A DNA stretch of 64,000 nucleotides from Boesenbergia rotunda (taxonomy: Eukaryota > Streptophyta > Magnoliopsida > Zingiberales > Zingiberaceae): the NCBI GenBank assembly GCA_024364735.1, contig JAGFNQ010000954.1, positions 349,016 to 413,015 of the forward strand, written 5' to 3'. Positions 21,900-31,116 of this stretch are shown piece by piece. Position 1 is the stretch's first letter, and each line of letters opens with the position of its first letter. The notes under the pieces are model-generated. The model worked only from the letters and a program-made list of their open reading frames with translations, did no database searches and was not told the DNA's origin. A program made the position numbers and the translations under genes.

Positions 21900-22235
21900 A
21901 CAATCGATTGGGTAATCGATTGGGAGTTATTGCTTGCGAGAACAGAAAGACCCTTAATCGATTGGGTGATCGATTAAGGTGTATGCCAATCGATTGGCTA
22001 ATCGATTGCCGAAAGGTTATCGCGAAAACAGAAGCTTGCTGAATCGATTCAGCATCCTCTTAATCGATTGGGTAATCGATTAAGGAGGACTGTAATCGAT
22101 TGGGCAATCGATCATGGTGATATTGCGCGAGAGCACAGAAAGGTGCTGAATCGATTCAGCAATCGATTAAGATGGCTAATCGATTAAGCTTCAAAAAATA
22201 GTCGTTGAATGACTAAGTCTGATATGGTAATCAAT
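21900..22235. repeat. Array of ATCGAT palindromes in the family-W U3 region
   Basis: AATCGATT occurs again and again, mostly as pairs about 12 bases apart (AATCGATTGGGTAATCGATT), and twice inside the perfect 14-mer CTGAATCGATTCAG (about 22039 and 22147). Two copies near 22230-22250 read AATCAATT, as after a CG-to-CA change. The arrangement parallels the GTCGAC pairs in family X and GGCGCC pairs in families Y and Z. Confidence 0.85.
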
Positions 22236-22565
22236 TGAGTAATCAATTAGAGAACCCTAGGTCGCGGGTATAAAGGGTTTTCACGCAGGTTTGAAGCTAG
22301 ACCGCTCCGGCAGTTCTTCGACGCTCTTCACCTTCCTCATCGTCATTTCAAGTGAGGTCTTGGAGCTTAGTGTTGCTGCATTTCCAAAGATCAAGAGGCG
22401 ATTCCAAGCTTAAAGAAAGCAAGAGAGATAATTTGTGTAAATCTTGTAAGATTTCTATTATATTTGCTTGTTCTTGAGTGTTTCTTTTTGTAAGCTTGTA
22501 AGAGGTTTCTCCACCTCAAAAAGGAGATCTTTCATAGTGTATAAGATAGTGAGGAAGAGCGGATC

Positions 22566-22600
22566 CTTGGATTAGTCACCTCAAGGAGGTGGATACCAAG
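22566..22600 (+). promoter_or_regulatory. Conserved LTR stem-loop (W copy)
   Basis: CTTGG (22566-22570), inner stem CACCTC (22577-22582), loop AAG, GAGGTG (22586-22591), CCAAG (22596-22600). It lies downstream of the TATA box, so it should be transcribed. Confidence 0.65.
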
Positions 22601-22780
22601 TAAATCGAGGTGTTAGCATTGCTCAAGTCTTTCGCAAAACAATTGTTCATCGAGCAAAGATCGGAGCTAATCAACCCCCTCTAGCTCTCCTACCGGTTCT
22701 AACAAAGAGCAGCGTCCACGATGTCATGCTAGCTCGTCAGCGGATCGATGAGGATTCTCAAAGTTCAACAACTGCTAGTA

Positions 22781-23150
22781 GATTTGCCGATTTAGTGTTA
22801 GAAGATCTTCCTTCTGGACTACCACTTGATATTATTCTAAACTCGAGTATGAGTTTGTTCAACCAGGGATGATTGATGCAAGAGGATTAAAATTTTTATA
22901 TTATTTTAGAGTTATTTTAATTTTTTATATTTTTGGATTTTGAATTCATTTAGGATATTTTGAATTTTTAATATGTTTAGGCTTTTTTAGTTTCTATTGG
23001 TATTTTTCATTTCTGTAAGATTTTTTCTTTCCTTATGCATCTAAAGTCTATATAAACGTCTTGTTAGTTAATGTTAGATAAAAAATTTTGTTTAATAATA
23101 TTTCGATAGTCTCGATTATTTTCCTATTTTCTGATATTCTTTCTTGAATT
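22781..23150 (+). mobile_element. Probable gypsy 3' end remnant, AT-rich
   Basis: At 22785-22860 a short frame reads LEDLPSGLP, a phrase common at the protease/RT border of gypsy polyproteins, then a stretch similar to gypsy 3' ends (AACTCGAGTATGAGTTTG). AT-rich, LTR-like sequence follows, with TATATAAACG at about 23050. Borders and lineage cannot be fixed from the sequence alone. Confidence 0.35.
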
Positions 23151-23664
23151 AACATATTTTAGAAAATTATTTCTATTATTCATATGTAAATCAATGGATT
23201 CAATAGCCTGCATAATAATTGCTATCACATCAGCATCAAGTATTTATTGAACATCAAGTACGTATCTATACCATTTTAAATGTATTTTTTTCTAGAATTT
23301 TCTCTTAAAAGGCACAACCTCGAGAAAACTCCATAAACATCTGTCCTATATGCAACACAAAGAAAGTTATATTCTGGAAATCAACTTAAGTTATGTTTTA
23401 GATTTACCCGATCAACTAACAAACCTTAGAATATCTTGGATTAGAAAAGAACATCACAAGCTAGAATCTTAAGAAAGACAAACATTAATCCGAGTGAAAG
23501 GACATATATATACATATGATTGATTAGATTCTGAGAAGAAATTCTTTTTCCCCTTAAATTTCTCTTATTCTCATAGAAAATACGTAAACACGCCTTCGGA
23601 TCCTTACATATGTATTACATAAATCCTCGTGAAGGCTCTTCCCCTCAGTACACCATTCAGAGTT
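23151..23664. other. Non-coding 3' flank of WRKY gene 1
   Basis: About 500 AT-rich bases with no ORF, repeat or element end that I can support. It should hold the 3' UTR and polyadenylation signals of the WRKY gene on the minus strand. Confidence 0.5.
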
Positions 23665-24900
23665 CTACCAAAGAACAAATTCACAAAACTCATCGAAGTC
23701 GAACTCCTCCAGCTTCAGATCGCTGATACTGAACGTTTGGGAGTAGGGGCTCAAGTTTTCATGGAAGGAATAATCATACTGGCTGAAATTTGATGAGTCA
23801 CTGGTCATGGAGGCTGTGTACGCGTCAGGAGTAGTGCCCAACGCAGAGTCGTCGAGCACACTGTGATCCTCATAGAAGAACTGATTCGTTGGATGAGACT
23901 CCACAGTAGAGTTGTGATCAGAAGAATAGCTGAATTCTGGATAGAATTTGCAGTCTCCAAAGTGATCAGCCATTGACATGGCTGGAAGGAGATTACCAGA
24001 GGTGGATTGCACCACCATGTATCCATGGCCTGGATTTGTAGGTGCTGCTGTGTTGCATGTATGCTCTCCTTTTTGAGTGACCAAGAACAAGGGTGGGTCA
24101 CTGAGACATTGCTGTTGTACTTGTTTTGTAGCTCCGCAGCCTTTGTCCTCTTTGTAGGTGCACCTGTAGTAGCTCCTGTTATCAAAACAAACAAATAACT
24201 TTACTACATCTACATGAATGAGATCATATCAATAGTTCATTAATTAATAACAGATAAGATGCTTATGCAGAAGTATTTTAAGGCACCTACTTGGTTGTTT
24301 CTGAAGGGTGTCAGTCTGAATTTATTAGATTTAAGAAATAACTGCATGTGTGTAATTGAGAAAGTGACAAAGGAAAAAGTTTGGATGATGCATTAAAGAA
24401 ACTTGTTCATTATTTCTGATCATCTGAATTATCAATTCAAGATCCAAATTAACCTTGGGAATGCTTTGCCTCTGATCTTCTTCTCCCCGTATTTTCTCCA
24501 CAGATAACCATCGTCGTAGGGAGCAGTCGTAATGTTTTTGTGCGTCTGGTTGCCATTTCTGTAAAGATTAAAGTAAGAAACTATCAAGAACTATGTCTTG
24601 ATTGATTATGCTGAAAAATCAGTGTCATATATATATGAAAAAAAAACCCTACCTTTTTTGTTCATCTTTTTGGCTTATGAAGGCGGTGTTCATTCTGGCG
24701 GAGTTGATGAGAAGATCGCAAGTGACTGACTGAAAATGGTATTCTTCAAATGCTTCTGCTATTCTCTTTGTTTGTTCTTGATCGGTGCCATCCTGATTAT
24801 ATATTGAAGAGGGATGTAGTTGCGTAATGAAAGGGAAGTTGCCGGGAAGGACAAGTAAAGGTGGACTAACTTTGCCGCCATGTGCCAGAATGTCTTGCAT
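23665..24900 (-). CDS. WRKY transcription factor, group III, WRKYGEK variant (gene 1)
   Basis: Three exons on the minus strand: 24900-24653, 24558-24454 and 24175-23665, all with GT-AG borders, giving 287 residues. WRKY factors bind W-box DNA (TTGACC/T) in the nucleus and act mainly in defence, stress and senescence. The DNA-binding domain reads DDGYLWRKYGEKKIRG (about residues 94-109), with GEK in place of the usual GQK, followed by YYRCTYKEDKGC and GEHTC. The zinc ligands are C-x7-C-x24-H-x-C; the HxC end defines group III, whose usual middle spacing is 23. The second intron splits the Arg codon of the PR dipeptide, the standard position. The C-terminus is acidic and rich in Ser, Phe and Tyr (activation-type). 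The N-terminus is shorter and less typical than in gene 2, and a T-rich tract ending TTGCAG just upstream of the ATG could be a splice acceptor, so an extra 5' exon is possible. The gene looks intact. Confidence 0.88.
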
Positions 24901-25687
24901 GTGTGGGAAAACCCTGCAACTAATAAAATATTATATTGATTTGAATAAAAAACAAAGGCTCATAATCTGAATTTTTTTAGAAAAAGGTCTAATATTATGT
25001 ATATTTGGTTCTGATTTACTAGTTGTAGTGATTGATTTAAGTATGGAGATCTAACTTGACGTCTATTTGGAGTTAGCCAAATTGATAAAACAAAAAAAAA
25101 AGTAGGCAGATTAATGTGATTTGGGTGTGCTTTGAGCTCAAATAATCAGCTTCATTAGGTTGACTTAGTGAATTGAAAACCCTGAGGGGGTTAAGAAGGT
25201 TATCTTAAAAACCCTCCTTTGAGTTTGCTAGCCCCCTTCTCTCTTGACTCCTCTCATGTCTTTCCCCTTTGTGCAAATGTCATATGTACTTGTCTCCCCT
25301 TTTGCCATCCGTTTTGTAGTCACCATGGTCCTTCCGCTGGCTTGGGTCGATTGTTTGCATGTGTGCAACTTGATGACACCATCGCCCCTAGTCCATGTCA
25401 TCACTGTCTACCGTTTGTTGTTTGGCGGTCCAATAATCATGTGAATGATTGGCCTATGTTTTGCAAGAGGATCAATATTGTGGTGAAAGGTGATGCATTT
25501 ATTCTAAACGTCTTAGTATCCCTGGCTCCATAACAAAATGCGGATAGATGAATTAGGATACGTAACGACCTCTTAGGTGGTGGAATGTTTTTCCTCGTGG
25601 GGAATACGCCCCACGAGAATGACCCCTTGTCCTCTAACCAATATGTAAAAAAACTTCTTACAATACATAGGTTGTCTATATTAGAAT
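24901..25687. promoter_or_regulatory. Upstream region of WRKY gene 1
   Basis: No gene is recognised. Two W-boxes TTGACT lie at 25160-25165 and 25244-25249. A short plus-strand ORF at 25219-25533 has no recognisable domain. At 25594-25617 is a perfect 9-bp inverted repeat (CTCGTGGGG / CCCCACGAG, 6-base loop). Confidence 0.5.
25594..25617. repeat. Perfect 9-bp hairpin
   Basis: CTCGTGGGG at 25594-25602 and its exact complement CCCCACGAG at 25609-25617 around the loop AATACG. It is GC-rich in an AT-rich setting. It could be a terminator-like or cruciform element, or the relic of a transposon end. Confidence 0.6.
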
Positions 25688-26581
25688 TGTTGGAAATTTA
25701 ATCCTTCAATAATTCCGAATATATCTCTTCGGTATTTGACTTAGTCGATTCACGACCGTCAAAACTTCCGGGAGGTTGCTTCCGAAGGAAGCAAACTGAT
25801 TAGTATTTCACGTCGAGGTTAGTGTTGGACACTATCTCCGTAAAATGATATTACTCTGTTACTGGTACTCACGGATAGCAGCAATTCGTTTCCAAGATAC
25901 AACTACGTCATCTCGGAATAGTAACACTTCAAATTCCGAGACCGACGAACCTTCCGTAGGCTTCTCGGACTCTCGATGGCAGAAGAGGGAGGAGTGCAAA
26001 TGCTTATAGATTGCAATGCTTAAATGAATGAAATGATCTAGTGGAGGGATCTATTTATATTGAGTGAAGAGGTAAGTATCCTTTGGTTCGGACAGATCTG
26101 TTCATAACGAAAAGGTATAACCCTTTAAAGGTCATTTAATCTCGTTCTTTGATCTGAAGAGTTATAACTCTTCAGATCCATCTTGATCTCAATCGTCAGA
26201 TTAGAACATTTAATCCGACGCCTCAGATCCATTCTCCCTCTTCACATTCAAATCTTTGATCCGACGCTCCAGATCGCACCTTCTTGCGATCTATCTAGAT
26301 CTTTGATCCAACAGCCACCATTGAGCATATCTTGAACAATTAATTTCTCATTCACCCTTAATCGATTTTGAGCAAATAAATAGTCCAGATTTATCTACGC
26401 GAAACGTAGATTTCGATTTTGAAGTCAAACTTGACTTTCAATAATCGATGACATCAAAATCATATCGAACAAAAATCAATATGATTTGATCTTTCTTTAG
26501 ATATCGGCGTGAACTTTATGAATCGGGCTTTCCTACATTGAGTAGAATCATAAAGGAATGAACTAGCTAGTTGTACTAACA
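25688..26581 (-). mobile_element. Copia-type solo LTR between the WRKY genes
   Basis: 894 bp. Read on the minus strand it starts TGTTAGTACAAC and ends AAATTTCCAACA; a TATA box TATAAATA (plus 26052-26059) points left. No primer binding site or gag flanks it. I found no clear target duplication (AGAAT left, TAATA right), so the ends are slightly uncertain. It contains W-boxes at 25736-25741 and an inverted pair AGTCAA/TTGACT at 26423-26436, so it may add WRKY binding sites upstream of gene 1. Confidence 0.6.
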
Positions 26582-26659
26582 TAATAAAAAAAGAAAGAAT
26601 CGATCAATATGGATGGAAATGTTGGAAGTTTCTTATGTTGCTTCTTGAATCTTCGGAAC

Positions 26660-26822
26660 AGTCAAACTTCGTTGACTAGTCAACCAACACGCGTGTTTAT
26701 CAGTTTGGAAGGACATATCCAGTCCAGGCCCCAACCACATTATATATTCTTCATGTTTTGGGATCTATAAAATTAAAGCTACAATCGATGGTCAAAGTTT
26801 AAGCAGTTCACACGCGTTGACC
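26660..26822. promoter_or_regulatory. Cluster of five W-boxes between the two WRKY genes
   Basis: TTGAC[CT] on either strand at 26660-26665 (AGTCAA), 26672-26677 (TTGACT), 26678-26683 (AGTCAA), 26790-26795 (GGTCAA) and 26817-26822 (TTGACC). The second and third form the perfect palindrome TTGACTAGTCAA. By chance one would expect about one such hexamer per kilobase. WRKY proteins bind this motif, so auto- or cross-regulation of the two genes is a reasonable inference. The cluster lies 1.8 kb upstream of gene 1 and 6.1 kb upstream of gene 2. Confidence 0.55.
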
Positions 26823-27189
26823 ATACATGTCCATCATGGTGGCAACAGTGGGCAAAAGTCAGGCTAACATTCATTCTTATTTATGATATGTAATATAGAG
26901 GAATCGAAATTAACATACAAATATGATATTTGTGATTTTATAATTCAATTTCTACTATATTATAATTAAACTCGTAAATTTTTTAATCAAAATTTATTAT
27001 CATTTTCATTATTGAACATATATCAAACGCCTCCAAAATGTCCGTCATACTCATAAAGAATGAATTTAAGTATTCTTATAAGTATTATACCTCTTTAACT
27101 TTGAGAAATTGCGGAGACAAATTGTCACTTCCAGCCCATCATCTACTACATTGAAATTATTGTAAAATGACTCTGGGATATAATCGTGC
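26823..27189. other. AT-rich intergenic stretch
   Basis: No ORF, repeat or element end is recognised. Confidence 0.5.
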
Positions 27190-27199
27190 AGTAGAATAT

Positions 27200-27990
27200 C
27201 TTTTTTGGGTACGTTTAGTTGGGATTATCCTTGATAACCTTAGTTATCCATCTAAGATTATCAACGAAAATCGTAATTGATTTACATAATCAGCGATTCC
27301 TAAGTAATGATCGATGACCGACACATCAACAAAAGAGCATGCAACTCGGGAAATCGGAAAATCTTAGAAAGTAAGATTTTTTTTTTATTCCGGAGTTATG
27401 AAACTTATCATTCCAAAATTATCCTCTAATATTTATATTTAAAACGAAAATAATCATTATAATTTATTAAATTCCGGAAGCATTATTCGCGGACCGACAA
27501 CAACGACGGCAACCACGACCAACGACCAGCGATCGGCGACCGACGACCGATGCCCGCCGTCGATGGTCGGCGGCCGGCGACCAACGACCGCCGGCGGCGA
27601 CAACCGGCCGACAGCCGCTAGTGATCGGCACTTGGTGCCGACGGCCGGTGCCGACAGCCGATCGCCGATGTTGGACACCGACGGTCGACATCGACGTCGA
27701 CGTCGACACCGATATCTGTGTCGCCGACGAATATTTTTTTAATTTAATATTTTAATTAAATTTTAATAAATTAAAAAAAATATAAATCAATTTAATTTAT
27801 AATTTAATAAAATTATTTAAATAAATTCTAAAGTTAATACAGTAAAATATTATATTATATTATAAATTATTACCTCCAACAAATAAATTTTATTTGATTA
27901 CCTAAATTAAATCAAATAATTTTAGTTATGTTTTCATTTCATTATCCTATTATCTTTGGTTATATTTATATATGATAATTACCAAAAGTT
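27200..27990. mobile_element. Probable MITE-like element with AT-rich arms and a GC-rich core
   Basis: The left part reads GGGTACGTTTAGTTGGGATT, close to the terminus GGCTACGTTTGGTAGGG of the element at 31117. The core at 27480-27735 is GC-rich and built from GCCGACGG / GGCCGGCGACC words, then returns to AT-rich sequence. The words GACCGACGACCG are shared with the core at 31.3 kb. I could not find the matching right end, so the limits are approximate. Confidence 0.4.
27480..27735. repeat. GC-rich low-complexity core (CCGACGGCCGG words)
   Basis: About 255 bp of irregular repeats of GACCGACGACC, GCCGGCGACC and CGACGTCGACGTCGACACC in an otherwise AT-rich region. ORFs across it are low-complexity artefacts. 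Confidence 0.7.
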
Positions 27991-30900
27991 AATCACAATT
28001 AAACATAAGATTTATTTAATAATATATGATAATCTTGATATCTGAACAATACACACCCTTTAAGTTTTTGAGACATTTAAAAATGAGTTCTAATTTTAAT
28101 AAATTAAGAAATAAATTGTTTTTAATGAATAATTCATTTAAGAATAGTGAACTGATAAATAGTCTGAACAATTTTTATAGTATTGAATTAATTATCCTTA
28201 GAATTACTCGGAATACACAAGTCCTAAAAAAGATTATTGTAAAATGAGTGAATTGAAATTCTGAATTGTTTCTAGGTTTCTCCGCGTGCTTTTATCCCTC
28301 CAACTCTCTATTCATAGGCCACGTGCACTTGGGAGGACGAAATTACACAGTATGGCACGGTGCAAAATCTTTTCTCTTTATTTACTTCATCAAAAAGGAG
28401 TAAATTATCATTATTTTTATTTACCTAATGGGCAGTATCCACGAATATTTTTTAAAATTATTTTTTTGTTTATCCAAATCAGACCAAAAGTAATTTTATC
28501 CTTTCCAATTATGCAGTCAAAATTTCTCCCGACTCGTGATCAGGTCTTACACGGCCACGGAATTTACATGGAGAGCTCTCAAACAGGTCGATCTGTGGTG
28601 GGATGGCTCCTAATCGGGTTGGTCATTTGGCGGGGTGAAATAAGCGGATCTATTATTTTAATAGGTTGGGAATATCTAATCCAATCAAACTCAAGGTGGG
28701 TTATGGTTAGGCGGGTCAACCCAGCCCATACAAAAAAAAAAGTATATTTAGAAAAAAAATAAAATTTTTAAGTTTGGTTATAGATTATTACATCATGAAA
28801 ACAAAATTGGTTAAATCGATATATAAGAAAATACATCATCAATTTAAACACACGTTTCTATTAGCATTAACATTGACGATATCGAAATCGAATGATAACA
28901 TGATACAAATTGTAAACTCTCACGTACGGTAACAACACAGATCTACCTTTAATGGAGGAATGAATGAAGAAGGAACATGGAAGAAAGTCTTCCTACCTGA
29001 GTTTCAATAAGTTTTGATTAAATATTCTTTTCTTTCCCCATTCATCAATCACCAACAAGCTGAGAGATCCATCGCAAGTGATTGCCAACTTTTGAGAAAT
29101 TATTTTGTTTTCTTCAATCCGCGAACCAACCCACGTCCGCCGTGGCCGACCCGGCAAGTCGAGAGCTTGGTTGGTCAACTCGCCTAGACCCACCTTTAAA
29201 TGAGTTGATAAAATTTCAATCCAATCCGTTTAAATTGTTTAGCGAGACGAGTCAACCCGATAGACCCAACCCAAATTAACGGCTCTATTTATATATGATA
29301 GGACTAGATCAGAAGTCAAGTCAAAGGGTTAAAGTCAAACAATGATGAAGGTTAAAATGTCTTACCAGACTTCTCTTGCTTGGTCATCCGACTCCTCCTA
29401 CTCAGTCATCAGACTTCTCCGACTCGGTTCACCCGAATCCTCCAACATGATCACCAATCCTCTCTAAGTCGGTCCACCCGACTCCTCCAATGCGATCACC
29501 AGATCCAACTATAATCCAACTTTTAAATTTTAAAATTTTAAATTATAAATAATATAATATATTTCATGAGTATTTAAAATTTTTCTTAAACACTATAATA
29601 TAATAGAAAACATGACCCTTCAAAAAAATCTTATTTAATTAGATCTATTATAATTTAAATCATAAATCTCAAATAAATATAATATATTAAAAAAATCTGC
29701 TGTAAAAAAAATCCTAAACCCTGTATGGGAATGGATGACGAAGCGAAATGTGACGCAAGCAAGCATAAAACCAGTGACGAGGAGGACATGACGTATGACA
29801 CGAACAATGAGCAAAGTACCCCTTACTCAACCTTCCAACGTCCAACTTGTGCGTTCCCATTGATTGCAGAATATGTTTCACGTTCAGTGAAAAGACTTTT
29901 GACATATACGGACAGTTGTCTGGCATGCACATGCACGATCTTTTTCTCTCGTAATTTTTATTTATATATATAGATATTAAAAAAAAAATAAAGAAGACAA
30001 AATTCATGGCTTATTTTTTATATCTTGATATTGTAGTTCTAGGCTTCTATGAAGCAACGGTCTATTGCCGTGACTTGTAAATTATTGACTTTATAGGCAT
30101 TTTGATTTTAGATTGTCTTCTTTGCACCTACTATTGACTATATATGCAGCTAGTAATTAATTTATTTATTAAGAAAGGAACCTTTGTACTGGCGTAAAGA
30201 GAAAATTATAAACACGAGAGGAACCTTCCATTCTATGGTACAAAGGAATACAATATTAATAAAACCACTCGATGCGGTGAAGCTTCATTTATACTCCAGA
30301 ATTCATTAGATGAATCACTTTGCCCTCAAAGCATAGCATAGGCGATGAACATATGACATTTCTAACGTAATAATCAGAGATTGATTCTTGTGAACTGATG
30401 ACTTAATTTCACTTCACTTTTGCGCTTAACATCACCTGAATTAATCTTCCTTTATATCCGTCGGACCGGTTCTAAGAGACCGTTAAGATAACATACCTAC
30501 ATTTTTATTAGATGAATCACTCTTGCAAATACATATATACTATATATACATTACTAATTTTCCAAAGGCACTTGATTAATGATTTGGGGAGATTATAATG
30601 TACTTCTTCTATCATGCTTTAAGGGCATAATCTCAACTTATCATTAGATTTCAACGTATCACGCCCCAAGAGTAATAATTGGGCCTATATATCCATTCCT
30701 ATATTATTGTACATCAATGGAAAGCTACAATATTATTAAGTTCGAACAAAAACTACAACTTTAGATTTATTGTTCTTTGATTGAAAACTTCTTAAAAGCC
30801 ACTAAATAATCTTAATCCCTACATATCTTTCCATGCACATCATCTTTGATAGTATTACTCACAAACATCAAATCCAATACCACAATCACTTGTTATCTTA

Positions 30901-31116
30901 CATAGCTCACATATATAACTTTAACAGCACACATTATCCTCCCAACCCATGATTGAAAAAACCTCTCCTCTCTAGTCATTTAGCAGTTAGTTATAAGTTG
31001 ACTCATGATTTACTTCCTTCAGATAATCTAAAGACGGAGGGGCACCTGCATGGGTACGTGAATGTAATCACTTCTGTCTACAAATAATGCACATTATCCT
31101 TCTTTGTTTGCCTTTA
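27991..31116. other. Intergenic region between the WRKY genes
   Basis: AT-rich with no supported gene. An ORF of 158 codons at 28286-28762 has no recognisable domain. Two stretches rich in GGGTTGGG/GGGTCAACCC words (about 28600-28735 and 29120-29280) are roughly inverted relative to each other and could be arms of a decayed DNA element. CCGACTCCTCC-type repeats occur at 29370-29510. Further W-box hexamers are at 28714, 29173, 29250, 29314, 29319, 29333 and 30998. Confidence 0.45.

Larger units (their letters stand above)
21394..22704 (+). mobile_element. Family-W solo LTR with target duplication AAGAG
   Basis: 1311 bp, TGTTGGTGCAATC...TACCGGTTCTAACA, flanked by AAGAG at 21389-21393 and 22705-22709. 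U3 starts with tandem units around AGGTGGATCGGGGAGATTGC (about 21530-21780), then carries 13 copies of ATCGATT plus decayed ones at 21900-22235, a TATA box (TATAAAG, 22269-22275), the shared stem-loop (22566-22600) and a C-run near the end (ATCAACCCCCTCTAG). Complete ends without interior mark it as a solo LTR. Confidence 0.92.
21345..22780 (+). pseudogene. HSP70 gene fragment, split by a solo LTR
   Basis: Left piece (about 21352-21393) reads VVEKCLRNVKIDKS, right piece (22705-22775) reads SVHDVML and, after a frame change, GSMRILKVQQLLVDL. In HSP70/HSC70 proteins this stretch is [33 protein letters not shown], at the end of the ATPase domain with its phosphate-binding GGSTR loop. Here GGST is changed and the frame is broken, so it is a pseudogene fragment of about 40 codons. 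A solo LTR (21394-22704) with duplication AAGAG sits inside the codons for DKS. No other HSP70 parts were seen nearby. It may have been carried in by a retroelement or may be the relic of a local gene. Confidence 0.65.

Noticed and set aside
21900..22260. Regularly spaced palindromes resembling a CRISPR array
   Set aside because: Spacing is irregular, spacers are short and repeated themselves, and the array lies in the U3 region of a plant LTR.
28286..28762. ORF of 158 codons between the WRKY genes
   Set aside because: No domain, low-complexity ends (KKKVYLEKK), repeat-like GGGTTGG words inside, and no splice or promoter signal.
29725..29973. ORF beginning MGMDDEAKCDASKHKTSDEED
   Set aside because: The acidic start looks protein-like, but there is no recognisable domain, no splice continuation and a hydrophobic AT-rich end. 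I cannot support a gene.
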